Positions 33,701 through 41,598 of a DNA stretch of 64,000 bases are shown piece after piece (position 1 is the stretch's first letter; the number at the start of each line of letters is the position of its first letter). The DNA is from Tsukamurella sputi. Its GTDB lineage: Bacteria > Actinomycetota > Actinomycetes > Mycobacteriales > Mycobacteriaceae. The DNA lies in the NCBI RefSeq assembly GCF_007858445.1, contig NZ_VIGV01000002.1:186001-250000 (forward strand). Direction: 5' to 3'. The notes beneath the pieces are model-generated. The model did not search any database and was not told where the DNA came from. It saw nothing but the letters and a program-made list of their open reading frames with translations. The translations under genes were made by a program, and so were the position numbers.

Positions 33701-34160
33701 CCGGTGGACGGAGAACGTCCTCGACGTGCGGACCGGCTACTCGTTCTACGGCCGGGAGAACGCCGTCGGCGCCGAACCCGACGCGCCCGCGGTGGTCACG
33801 TACCGCAACACCGCGACGAACTCGGGCGGCGAGCAGGAGAAACTGGTCGCGTTCTGCCTCGCGGCGGCGCTGAGCTTCGCACTCGGCTCGCACGGCATCG
33901 ACGGCTCCAACGAGCCCGCGTTCGCGCCCCTCATGCTGGACGAGGCCTTCAGCAAGTCCGACGAGCGCTTCTCCGCGCAGTCGCTGCGGGCCTTCGAGCA
34001 GTTCGGCTTCCAGCTGATCATCGCCGCCCCGATCCGCATGGTCGGTATCGTCGAGCCGTTCATCGGGCAGGTCATCCTCGTCGACAAGCAGGTCACACCC
34101 GACGGTGCCCGCTCCGACGCCCGGTACGCGACCTTCGGCGAGCTGGCTCCGACGCGCTGA
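30786..34160 (+). CDS. jetC: JetC/MksB-like SMC ATPase
   Basis: A 1124-residue SMC-like ATPase. Walker A GPSGSGKS is at 43-50; the ABC signature NSGGEQEKL lies near residue 1012 and Walker B LMLDEAFSKSDE near 1045. Two coiled-coil arms fill the middle, separated by a hinge-like region. This is the DNA motor of Wadjet/MksBEF. In Wadjet type I a jetD nuclease gene should follow, but the next gene starts only 28 bp later and encodes a PIG-L deacetylase. Confidence 0.92.
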   Translation: MTVRSTRNHMGQYRLTRLQVVNWGTFDGYKDFPIDERGVILTGPSGSGKSSLMDAHSVVLLPTYDQSFNASADMTAKGAKRAARSMADYVRGAWSVNDDEHQQSKVQYLRGDSATWSAVAATYDNGAGNVTTAVAVKWFPGSGTDGASLKSWYQLHSGPFDLLDLQDWATAGFDTRGWRSRHAGVESFDTQAAYQDALRRRVGIGTSSAALALLGKAKAMKNVGDLDAFIRTYMLDRPQTYARAERLVENFTQLDEAYRAAARAEAQEKVLRPMPEAYERYRSATVGTTRAADLLGAPMRSYLRGHKLRLLQEQMDRIEGERAGMDAQIARWEDRAEERKQRYNDLLHRLRQEQGEVGVLEAELQSRELQTQARQRAYERFAAAVEKLGERAPESAEEFAALREQVPGIRDRATEAAEALAGRVHSAYTDESDARRAVEAVDDELSVLDRRASLLPPALLDQRDAIARATGVAAEELPYAAELIDVRPEEQATWAGAAERVLRPLATTLLVPAKHQRAVADHVNATRVQGVLTYQVVDGADPTRPDPGSLAAKLTVDESTEAGRWLAGAVARAARHTCVESPAELERHEQAVTPEGLVKGAGGRFRKDDRRAVADRSQWVLGTNTGSKREALQRRRDELAAVHAKAAEASATLRDDLAEHKAVADSAAGVLGYTSWAELDHWAAKAEAEELADRISDARSGNADLGELELQADNAYGELAEAQTRIGALTETMNRAGTEFDDLLAEFEKIEAESAPKLSEPDEDFLATALWHLLTADEAKPRRLTLDTFGEVRADLRAELERQQAAATAERDAAEARIVRTAEQFLREWPDASTELSADVASAPDFVAVHENLVAHGLAAATEKFRRLITTDVSHSVSNLFKEVDDTHRAITRGIADVNAGLRRVEFNEGTYLQIAYAARPTPEATEFAKLVDEMVRDAPAAKRAEPAAMAAQFKRIRGLVLRLTGDDPESRRWTENVLDVRTGYSFYGRENAVGAEPDAPAVVTYRNTATNSGGEQEKLVAFCLAAALSFALGSHGIDGSNEPAFAPLMLDEAFSKSDERFSAQSLRAFEQFGFQLIIAAPIRMVGIVEPFIGQVILVDKQVTPDGARSDARYATFGELAPTR

Positions 34161-34188
34161 CGCGCCCGGACCCTGCTATACAGAGGCC

Positions 34189-34959
34189 ATGTCCACCGTC
34201 GTCGCGCTGAACGCCCACCCGGACGACGAGTCGATCTTCATGGGCGGCACCCTGGCCACGCTGGCGTCCGCCGGGCATCGCGTGGTGCTGGTGGTGGCCA
34301 CCGACGGGATGATGCGGGGCGACGACGAACCCGATCCGCGGCAGCGCCTCCGCGAACTCGACGCCGCGGCCTCGGCGCTCGGCGCGGCGGAAGTGCGATG
34401 GCTGGGCTACGCGGACAGCGGCCACGGCGCCGAGTTGTACCCGGACCCGCCGGGAAGAATGCGCCTGGTCCGGGCCGGCGTCGACGAGCCCGCGGAGCGC
34501 CTGGCGACAATCGTCCGCGAGGTCGGGGCGGACCTGCTCATCGGCTACGACCCAGCGGGCGGCTACGGACACCGGGACCATGTCGCGGTCCACCACATCG
34601 CGCGACGCGCAGCGGAGCTGACCGGTGTCCGGCTCGTCGAGGCGACGGTGCCGCGCGAGATCGCGGTCCGGATCCTGGGCGTGACCACCCGCCTGCGCCT
34701 GACCCGCGATCACGACCTCGCCGCCGCGCAGACCTGGTTCACCCCGGCCGCGGAGATCACCCATCGCATCGACGTGCGGCGATTCGTCGGCACCAAACAG
34801 CGCGCGCTGGGCGCGCACCGGTCCGAGATCAACGGCCCCGGTCGCGCCGCCCGCCTGATGCGTCTCCTGCGGTCCCTCCCGCCCTGGCTCGTCTCCCCTC
34901 TGGTGCGCACCGAGTACTTCAACGAGTCCGGCGCGCCGGGGGCGGATCGTCTCCTCTGA
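34189..34959 (+). CDS. PIG-L family deacetylase
   Basis: A 256-residue LmbE/PIG-L enzyme. Zinc-site motifs are AHPDDE (residues 9-14) and GHRDHVAVH (near 125-133). Family members remove acetyl groups from N-acetylglucosamine-linked substrates; MshB and Mca of mycothiol metabolism are relatives, but the C-terminal half is not diagnostic. It starts 28 bp after jetC on the same strand, so it may be read from the jet operon, though a functional link is not evident. A TetR operator follows. Confidence 0.88.
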   Translation: MSTVVALNAHPDDESIFMGGTLATLASAGHRVVLVVATDGMMRGDDEPDPRQRLRELDAAASALGAAEVRWLGYADSGHGAELYPDPPGRMRLVRAGVDEPAERLATIVREVGADLLIGYDPAGGYGHRDHVAVHHIARRAAELTGVRLVEATVPREIAVRILGVTTRLRLTRDHDLAAAQTWFTPAAEITHRIDVRRFVGTKQRALGAHRSEINGPGRAARLMRLLRSLPPWLVSPLVRTEYFNESGAPGADRLL

Positions 34960-34960
34960 C

Positions 34961-34986
34961 AATCGTAGATCAGTTGATCTACGATT
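34961..34986. promoter_or_regulatory. TetR operator, perfect inverted repeat
   Basis: Arms AATCGTAGATCA (34961-34972) and TGATCTACGATT (34975-34986) are exact reverse complements separated by GT. The site lies directly upstream of the TetR gene, so it is very probably its own operator. Confidence 0.8.
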
Positions 34987-35001
34987 AGATCATGCGATCT
35001 A
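34986..35001. promoter_or_regulatory. Second TetR half-operator covering the start codon
   Basis: TAGATC-ATGC-GATCTA repeats the core of the upstream operator (GTAGATC/GATCTAC) with a 4-bp spacer. The ATG of the TetR gene (34992) lies in its centre, so the regulator's own start codon is inside a binding site. Confidence 0.6.
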
Positions 35002-35615
35002 CGGAGACTTTCACCGAGCAGGCCCGCCGCGCGCAGATCGCGCAGTGCGCCATCGACACGATCGCGGAACTCGGCTACGGCCAGGCGTCCGTCCGCAAGA
35101 TCGCGGACCGCGCAGGGGTGGCGATGAGCGTGGTGCTGTACCACTTCGGTGACAAGGACAGCCTCATCGCGGCAGTGGTACACGAGTGCTACTCCGCGTT
35201 GCTGCAGGAGATGACACCCGCGGTCGAGGCCGCACCCACCGCTGCGGCGAAGCTCGAAGCGCACATCCGCACCCACCTGCGGTACATGTCGACCCACCGC
35301 AACCACCAGATCGCGCTCATGGAGATCGCCGGCGGATTCCGCACCAAGGACGGCGGACGCCTGCAGGACGTCACCGTCGACGCGGCGCACGACGGGGCCC
35401 GTGCCCGGGTCGAACTCGACGTGATCCTTCGCGAGGGGGTCGACTCCGGCGAGTTCCGCTCGTTCGCCGTCGCGTCGATGGCGACGGCGATCCGCGGCGC
35501 AGTGGGGTCGGCGATGCTCGCCGTGCTCGCGGACCCCTCGTTCGACCTCGGCGCCTACGCGGACGACCTCGTCGACACCTTCGAGCGCTCCACCCGCCCC
35601 GAACAGGAGATGTGA
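34992..35615 (+). CDS. TetR family regulator, probably of the downstream glycosyltransferase
   Basis: A 207-residue TetR protein with N-terminal helix-turn-helix (about residues 12-58; KIADRAGVAMSVVLYHFGDK) and a TetR_C-type helical domain. Two related inverted repeats span its promoter and start codon. Because the operator overlaps the ATG, the mRNA is probably leaderless or starts very close to it. It overlaps the glycosyltransferase gene by one base (TGATG), so the two are co-expressed and the regulator probably responds to a substrate of that enzyme. Confidence 0.88.
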   Translation: MRSTETFTEQARRAQIAQCAIDTIAELGYGQASVRKIADRAGVAMSVVLYHFGDKDSLIAAVVHECYSALLQEMTPAVEAAPTAAAKLEAHIRTHLRYMSTHRNHQIALMEIAGGFRTKDGGRLQDVTVDAAHDGARARVELDVILREGVDSGEFRSFAVASMATAIRGAVGSAMLAVLADPSFDLGAYADDLVDTFERSTRPEQEM

Positions 35616-36853
35616 TGGCTCACGTCCTCATCGCCACGTACGGTTCCCGGGGCGATACGCTGCCCCTGGCCGACATCGGTCTGCGCCTGCAGGCCGCCGG
35701 CCACACGGTGACGCTCACCGCCAACGACGAGCTGGCGCCCGAGGTCGCCGAGCTCGGCCTCGACTCCCGCTCGATCCCGTTCGACCTCGGTGACTCCGAC
35801 GGCGAACCGTCGCTCACGGACGCCCTGACATTGATCAAACCCACCGGGATCCGGCAGCTCAGCGGCACCCTCCTGGGCGCGGTCGACGATGTGCCCGCCG
35901 ACGTCGTGCTCATGATGCCCTTCGCGGAACCCGCGATGCACGCCTTCGCCGAGGCGCGCGGCATCCCGAGTCTCGGTCTGCGGTTCCAGCCGATCTCCGC
36001 CACGGGCGACCACCCGCCCAGCCTGATCGGAGCGTGGTCGGCCGGCCGCACGATCAACCGGGCCGCCGGTCGGCTCGCCGAGCGCACCGTCGACCGGATG
36101 TACGGGGGCGTGATCGCGGACCTGCGCCGCGACCTCGGCCTACCGAAGCGATCGGCGCGGGGCCTGCGTCGGGACCGGGCGGAAGACGGCTGGCGCATCC
36201 TGCACGGATACTCACCCAGCGTGCTGCCGCGTCCCGCGGACTGGCGCCGGGGGATGGACGTCGTCGGCTACTGGTGGTCCCCCACGCCCCCGGACTGGCA
36301 GGCACCGCCCGACCTCGAGGCCTTCCTCGCCGACGGTCCGCCGCCCGTCGTCATCGGGCTCGGCTCGCTGATGGTCGCGGCGACCGAGCGGGATCGCCTG
36401 TCCGCGATCGTCGACGAGGCCCTCCAGCAGGCGGGAGTGCGCGGCATCGTCCAGTCCGGCGGCGCGGGCCTGCGAGCCGCGGAGCGCGATGGTGTTCTGA
36501 ACATCGGCGCGGTCCCGCACGAGCATCTCCTCCCCCGCGCCGCCGCTCTCGTCCACTCCTGCGGCGCGGGCACGTCCGGCGCTGCGCTGCGAGCCGGGGT
36601 CCCGACGGTGCCGCTCCCCTCGCCCGGCGGCGACCAGCTCTTCTGGGCGCGGCGGCTGCACGCGCTCGGCGCCGCGACGGCGCCGGTCACCCGGACGAAG
36701 GTCACGGTTTCCACACTCACACAGGCGATACGTGCCGCGGTGGACGAGCCCTCCTACCGAGCCGCGGCCGGCGCCCTGAGCAGCGCGATCGCCACCGAGG
36801 ACGGTGCCGGCGCGGTGGTCTCCGCAGTGGAGCGCGCAATAACGATCTCGTAA
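35615..36853 (+). CDS. UDP-glycosyltransferase of the MGT/GPL-Gtf type (GT1/GT28-like)
   Basis: A 412-residue GT-B fold enzyme. The N-terminal half begins MAHVLIATYGSRGD, typical of macrolide and glycopeptidolipid glycosyltransferases. The C-terminal half carries the nucleotide-sugar motif with VHSCGAGTSGAALRAGVPTV and PGGDQLFWA. Such enzymes move a sugar to a hydrophobic acceptor (lipid, sterol or drug). Coupling to a TetR gene suggests inducible modification of a small molecule. Its stop is 84 bp from the next gene. Confidence 0.87.
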   Translation: MAHVLIATYGSRGDTLPLADIGLRLQAAGHTVTLTANDELAPEVAELGLDSRSIPFDLGDSDGEPSLTDALTLIKPTGIRQLSGTLLGAVDDVPADVVLMMPFAEPAMHAFAEARGIPSLGLRFQPISATGDHPPSLIGAWSAGRTINRAAGRLAERTVDRMYGGVIADLRRDLGLPKRSARGLRRDRAEDGWRILHGYSPSVLPRPADWRRGMDVVGYWWSPTPPDWQAPPDLEAFLADGPPPVVIGLGSLMVAATERDRLSAIVDEALQQAGVRGIVQSGGAGLRAAERDGVLNIGAVPHEHLLPRAAALVHSCGAGTSGAALRAGVPTVPLPSPGGDQLFWARRLHALGAATAPVTRTKVTVSTLTQAIRAAVDEPSYRAAAGALSSAIATEDGAGAVVSAVERAITIS

Positions 36854-36936
36854 CAGGGCTAACGGATTCCGCCCGCCGTCCCGATCTCACCCATGTCGAC
36901 ATGCACCTGCCACTGGGGGATCACGAGGAGGACACG

Positions 36937-38157
36937 ATGCGGAAGACGACAGGGAACAGCCGGATCCGTCGCGCGCTACTGGTGCCGGCGGCGGTCATCC
37001 CGATGCTGGGACTGCTTCCCGCGGTCGCCGCGGCCGAGCCGGCCACGCCGTCGGCACCTGCGGCGCCCACCACCACGACACCCGCCGCGCCGACGGGCAC
37101 AGCCGCCCCGACCACGTCCACGGCACCGACCCCGCCGAGCGCCCCCGCGGCGACGCCGTCGCCGACGATCACGCTCCCGACGGCGACACTGCCCACGACG
37201 ACGACCACGACCACGACACGTCCACCGAACCGGCTGACCGTGGGCGCGGTGCGCATCGTCGACGCGCACGGCGCAGGCGTCCCCGGCGCGACCGCGTTCG
37301 TGCAGGGATGCTCCGGCGGGCCGGGCGCGGATCTCGCCGACGGAGGCGCCACCACCGTCACCGGCCCCTGTATCCGCGCGACGATGGACCACGTCCCGAC
37401 GAACTGGCGGCTGATCTCCCCCTCCGCGCAGACGATCACCACGGACTCCGGTCGGGCGGAGTTCCGCTTCGTGCTGGAGCGCGGCGGCATCGTGCCACCG
37501 ACCACGACCACGCCGCCGAACAAGAACGTCCGGTTCGCGCTCACCGCCCGCGACCAGGACGGACGCGGAGTGCCGTCCGAGTACGCGGTCGCCGAGTGCG
37601 ACACCTGGCGTCCGCTGGGCGGCGCCCGCACCGACAGTGGGGGCAACGGCGGCGGGAACTTCCCGCGCAGCTGCGTCAGCGTGGTCCCGACGGCCTGGCC
37701 GGCCTCCTGCGTCCTGCTCGGCCCGAACGCCTACGCCCGCGTCGAGGGCAACGCCGTCAACCGGCTCGCCTTCCGGTTCCGCTGCGGAGTGAACATCCCG
37801 CCCGGCGAGGTGGAGACGAACGGCACGCTGGTCAAGACCGACCGGATCACCGGGGCGCCGCTCGCCGGGGCGTCGTTCGTGATCTCGCGCTGCGGTGCCG
37901 ACGAGGCCGTCCGCGCGGTGACCACCGGGGAGAACGGCGTCGCCTCCTTCTCGCTCCCGTCGGGCTGCTACCGGGCGATCGAGACCGCGGCGCCGGCCGG
38001 CTACATCCGCGACGCCGCCGCCGTCGCCTTCGAGGTCCACCTGACTCCGCAGTTCCAGGTCCGCGTGACGAACTCGAAGATCGGCGCCGGCCCCGTGGTC
38101 CGCAACCCCGAGGCCCGGATCCCGATCGCCTCGATCCCGTCCGGACGGATCTCGTGA
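36937..38157 (+). CDS. Secreted Pro/Thr-rich protein with CnaB/SpaA-like domain
   Basis: A 406-residue exported protein. Signal peptide ends near residue 29 (AVAAAEP); a Pro/Thr/Ala-rich, probably glycosylated stalk covers about 30-95. Three beta-sandwich-like units follow, separated by a second PPTTTTPP linker. The last unit (about residues 297-385) is a CnaB/SpaA prealbumin-like domain: LVKTD, AIETAAPAGY and VTNSK supply the Lys, Glu and Asn expected for an intramolecular isopeptide bond. No LPXTG motif or C-terminal membrane helix is present. GAGGAGG lies upstream of the ATG. It overlaps the sortase-like gene by one base. Confidence 0.8.
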   Translation: MRKTTGNSRIRRALLVPAAVIPMLGLLPAVAAAEPATPSAPAAPTTTTPAAPTGTAAPTTSTAPTPPSAPAATPSPTITLPTATLPTTTTTTTTRPPNRLTVGAVRIVDAHGAGVPGATAFVQGCSGGPGADLADGGATTVTGPCIRATMDHVPTNWRLISPSAQTITTDSGRAEFRFVLERGGIVPPTTTTPPNKNVRFALTARDQDGRGVPSEYAVAECDTWRPLGGARTDSGGNGGGNFPRSCVSVVPTAWPASCVLLGPNAYARVEGNAVNRLAFRFRCGVNIPPGEVETNGTLVKTDRITGAPLAGASFVISRCGADEAVRAVTTGENGVASFSLPSGCYRAIETAAPAGYIRDAAAVAFEVHLTPQFQVRVTNSKIGAGPVVRNPEARIPIASIPSGRIS

Positions 38158-38750
38158 TGCACCGGGCCGCACGGATTCTGATCGCCGGCGCCGCGGTGCT
38201 CGCCCTCGCGGGCTGCAACAACACGATCGAGGGAACGGCGGCGGCACCGTCGTCGAACCCGAGCGCCCAGAGCGACCTGCGGCCCCCGGTCAGCGCGACG
38301 GCGACCGAACCGACGACGCCCATCGCGGTCACCGTCGACGGGGCCGGGGCGCCGATCGACGCGGTCGCGACCGACTCCCAAGGGGCGCTGTTCCCACCCA
38401 CGGACGTGAACCGGCTCGGCTGGTGGGTGGACTCGGCGGTCCCCGGATCGGGCGCGGGTTCCGTGGTCGTGACCGGCCATGTGGATGACGCCCGGCAGGG
38501 CGCGGGCTACGCCAAGCGCTTCGCCGGTCTCGCCCGGGGCGCGAGGATCACCCTCACCGGCAAGGATGGCGCGTCGATCGCGTACCGCGTGACGCGGACC
38601 GCGTCGGTGAACAAGGGCGTGCTCCCGACCGACGACCTGAACCGGCTCGACGGGCCCGAGACGCTGATCCTCGTGACCTGTGGCGGGAGGTTCGTCGGGC
38701 CGCCGCTGGGCTACGAGAACAACGATCTCGTGTACGCCGAGCGCGCCTGA
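38157..38750 (+). CDS. Class F sortase-like lipoprotein
   Basis: A 197-residue protein with a lipobox (LALAGC, Cys about residue 20) and a sortase fold. The likely catalytic His is in TGHVDD and the Cys in VTCGG, in the order and spacing of class E/F sortases. I cannot place the third catalytic residue, Arg, with confidence: the usual YRDN-like position reads YENN. It is translationally coupled to the CnaB-domain gene, so that protein may be its substrate or partner. Most sortases have a membrane anchor; a lipoprotein form is less usual. Confidence 0.75.
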   Translation: MHRAARILIAGAAVLALAGCNNTIEGTAAAPSSNPSAQSDLRPPVSATATEPTTPIAVTVDGAGAPIDAVATDSQGALFPPTDVNRLGWWVDSAVPGSGAGSVVVTGHVDDARQGAGYAKRFAGLARGARITLTGKDGASIAYRVTRTASVNKGVLPTDDLNRLDGPETLILVTCGGRFVGPPLGYENNDLVYAERA

Positions 38751-38778
38751 CCGCCGGGCGATCAGACGGGCGCGGCCG

Positions 38779-40407
38779 TCAGGCGAGCTCGATCAGTTCC
38801 TGGTACTCGGCGTTCCAGTGATCCTCGGTGCCATCCGGCAGCAGGATCACGCGCTCCGGGTTCAGGGCTTCCGCGGCGCCCGGATCGTGCGTGACCAGCA
38901 CGACGGCGCCCTCGTACGACCGCAGCGCCTCGAGAACCTGTTCGCGGCTGACGGGGTCCAGGTTGTTGGTCGGCTCGTCGAGGAGCAGCACGTTCGCGGC
39001 CGACGAGACGAGCCCGGCCAGCGCCAGACGGGTCTTCTCACCGCCGGACAGCGTGCCCGCGGGCTGCTCCAGTTGCGGGCCGGTGAACATGAACGCGCCC
39101 AGCAGGCCACGCAGGTCCTGCTCCCCCGCGTCCGGCGAGGCGTGCCGGATGTTGTCCCACACCGAGGCGTCGTCATCGAGGGTGTCGTGCTCCTGCGCGA
39201 AGTAGCCGATCTTCAGGCCGCGCCCCGGCTCCAGGCCGCCCGTGTCCGGCGTCTCGACACCCGCGAGCAGCTTGAGCAGCGTGGTCTTACCCGCACCGTT
39301 GAGACCGAGGACCACGACGCGCGAGCCCTTGTCGATGGCGAAGTCGACGCCGGTGAAGATCTCCAGCGAGCCGTAGGTCTTGGTGAGGTTCTTGACCATG
39401 AGCGGGGTCTTGCTGCAGGGAGCCGGCGCGGGGAACTTGATCCGCGCGGTCTTGTCCTCGACGCGCACGTCGTCCAGCTCGCTCATCATCCGCTCGGCGC
39501 GGCGCAGCATGTTCTGCGCAGCGACGGCCTTGGTCGCCTTGGCGCCCATCTTCGCGGCCTGCACCCGCAGCGCGCCCGCCTTCTTCTCGGCGTTGGCGCG
39601 CTCGCGGCGGCGACGTTGCTCGTCGGTCGCACGGGCGTCGATGTACTTCTTCCAGCCCATGTTGTAGACATCGGCCTCACCGCGCACCGCGTCGAGGAAC
39701 CAGACGCGGTTCACCACGTCGTTGAGCAGGTCCACGTCGTGGCTGATCACGATGAGCCCACCGTCGTGGTTCTGCAGGAAGGTCCGCAGCCAGCCGATGG
39801 AGTCGGCGTCGAGGTGGTTCGTCGGCTCGTCGAGCAGCAGCGTGGTGTCGGACTTGCCGCCCGAGCCGTCGGACGCCGCGAACAGGATGCGGGCCAGCTC
39901 GACACGGCGCCGCTGGCCGCCCGAGAGGGTGCGCAGCGGCTGCTCCAGCACCCGGTCCGGCAGGGCCAGGCTGTTGCAGATCCGCGCGGCCTCGGACTCC
40001 GCCGCGTAGCCGCCCAGCGAGGAGAAGCGCTCCTCGAGGTTGCCGTACTTGCGCACCGCGGTGTCGAGCTCGTCGCCCACCAGCTCCGCCATCCGGACCT
40101 GCTGCTTGGCCATCTGCGCGACGATCTGGTCCAGGCCGCGGGCGGAGAGCACCCGGTCCTTGGCGAGCACGTTCAGGTCTCCCTCGCGGGGATCCTGAGG
40201 CAGGTAGCCCACGTCGCCGCTGGAGATGATCTTGCCCGCGTAGGGCTCGCCCTCACCGGCGAGGATCCGCATGGTGGTGGTCTTGCCTGCGCCGTTGCGG
40301 CCGACGAGGCCGATCCGGTCGCCCGCCTGCACGCGCAACTGGTCGCCCGGCGCGGTCAGCAGGGTGCGGACGCCGGCGCGCACTTCGAGGTCGGTCGCGG
40401 TGATCAC
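38779..40407 (-). CDS. ABC-F family ATPase (Rv1473-like)
   Basis: A 542-residue protein with two ABC ATPase domains and no membrane segments. The first has Walker A GRNGAGKTT (about 36-44) and LSGGQRRRVELARI; the second GLNGAGKTT and LSGGEKTRLALAG. A charged linker (about residues 240-300) joins them. ABC-F proteins act on the ribosome in translation and some give antibiotic resistance. Length matches M. tuberculosis Rv1473 (542 residues), which adjoins the acn/acnR pair there; here about 30 kb separates them. GTG start at 40407. Confidence 0.93.
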   Translation of the reverse strand: MITATDLEVRAGVRTLLTAPGDQLRVQAGDRIGLVGRNGAGKTTTMRILAGEGEPYAGKIISSGDVGYLPQDPREGDLNVLAKDRVLSARGLDQIVAQMAKQQVRMAELVGDELDTAVRKYGNLEERFSSLGGYAAESEAARICNSLALPDRVLEQPLRTLSGGQRRRVELARILFAASDGSGGKSDTTLLLDEPTNHLDADSIGWLRTFLQNHDGGLIVISHDVDLLNDVVNRVWFLDAVRGEADVYNMGWKKYIDARATDEQRRRRERANAEKKAGALRVQAAKMGAKATKAVAAQNMLRRAERMMSELDDVRVEDKTARIKFPAPAPCSKTPLMVKNLTKTYGSLEIFTGVDFAIDKGSRVVVLGLNGAGKTTLLKLLAGVETPDTGGLEPGRGLKIGYFAQEHDTLDDDASVWDNIRHASPDAGEQDLRGLLGAFMFTGPQLEQPAGTLSGGEKTRLALAGLVSSAANVLLLDEPTNNLDPVSREQVLEALRSYEGAVVLVTHDPGAAEALNPERVILLPDGTEDHWNAEYQELIELA

Positions 40408-40470
40408 AACGGTCCAGCTTACCGCCCCGGGCGACCGGTTCTCACCACAGTTTCCCGCGGGTGACGCCGG

Positions 40471-41598
40471 TCACCGCGGCGCATCGTCATGACGTTCGTG
40501 AACGACGATGCGCCGAGACCGATCCGCCTTGGCCTCGTAGAGCGCGTTGTCCGCCTCGGAGACGATGCGGGACAACTCGGCGCCGACCAGGTGATCGGTG
40601 ACCACGACGCCCGCGCTGCCGCCGATCGTCGGCCCCGGTCGGGACTCCGAGACGAGGTTGCGCAACCGGTCGATCACGAGATCCGACTCCTCGCGCGTAC
40701 TGCGCAGCGCGGCGACGAGGAATTCGTCACCACCCATGCGGGCGACGAGGGTCGACGGCAGACCGAGCCGGAGCATCCGCCCCACCTCCACGAGCCGCTG
40801 GTCACCCGCCAGGTGGCCATGGGTGTCGTTGTACTGCTTGAAGCCGTCGAGGTCCACCACGGCCACGACGCCGCCACTGCGCCCCCGCGAGGCGAGTGTG
40901 CGGACACCTGTCTGGAAGCCGATGCGGTTGTACAGCCCCGTGAGCTCGTCCCGGTTGAGACCGGTGACGATCGCACTGATGCCACGGCGGCCGAACTCGA
41001 CCACGAACTGCACCATCATGGGCAGCGCGAAGACCATGGCCAGCGCGGGCGCGAGGGTCGCGTAGAGCTCTCCCACGGTGTAACCGTCGACGATCATCGT
41101 GGTGATGGTCGTGGCGAGCACCGCCGCCACCGACAACAGGCAGTGCAGGAGCAGGATCCTCCAGCCCAGCAGGAACGCGGTGAGCATCGCGAGCATGCCC
41201 AGATACGTCGTGCCGCTGATCCGGGCCAGTCCCGACTGTGCGAGACAACCCGCGAACAGGCAGACGTCGGCGACCGCGACGAAGAGGATCGCGTCACGGG
41301 ACCTGGGTTGGCGCAGCCGGAGCCACCACACGCCGAGCACGGCACTACCGCTCGAAGAGATCAGGAAGACGATCATCGCGCCGGTGGTCTCCGGTCGGGC
41401 GGAGGAGAACAGCACACCGACGCACAGGGGCACCATCATCAGCGCGAGGCCGCCCACCGCCAACCGCAGGGCCAGCCCGCCGCCCTGCACACGCAACCAG
41501 GACTGCGCGCTCGCGTATTCGGCGATGCCCGCGGTCCGCCAACCCTCGCGGTCCCCCAGCCGGCGCAGCACCGCGCGGAGAAAGCGTTTCGGCGTCAT
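40471..41598 (-). CDS. GGDEF membrane protein, probable diguanylate cyclase (second of pair)
   Basis: A 375-residue protein with about six membrane helices (residues 40-200) and a C-terminal GGDEF domain (about 215-370). The active-site motif is intact (ARMGGDEF) with DLDGFKQYNDTHGH upstream. No RxxD inhibitory site precedes GGDEF. Enzymes of this class make cyclic di-GMP from GTP. ATG at 41598 overlaps the stop of the preceding GGDEF gene (ATGA). It is a paralogue of that protein: both begin with a WRTAGxxEYA segment. Confidence 0.88.
   Translation of the reverse strand: MTPKRFLRAVLRRLGDREGWRTAGIAEYASAQSWLRVQGGGLALRLAVGGLALMMVPLCVGVLFSSARPETTGAMIVFLISSSGSAVLGVWWLRLRQPRSRDAILFVAVADVCLFAGCLAQSGLARISGTTYLGMLAMLTAFLLGWRILLLHCLLSVAAVLATTITTMIVDGYTVGELYATLAPALAMVFALPMMVQFVVEFGRRGISAIVTGLNRDELTGLYNRIGFQTGVRTLASRGRSGGVVAVVDLDGFKQYNDTHGHLAGDQRLVEVGRMLRLGLPSTLVARMGGDEFLVAALRSTREESDLVIDRLRNLVSESRPGPTIGGSAGVVVTDHLVGAELSRIVSEADNALYEAKADRSRRIVVHERHDDAPR

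Noticed and set aside
30693-33893. 1066-codon open frame antisense to jetC
   Set aside because: Shadow of the SMC gene; no motif and same biased composition.
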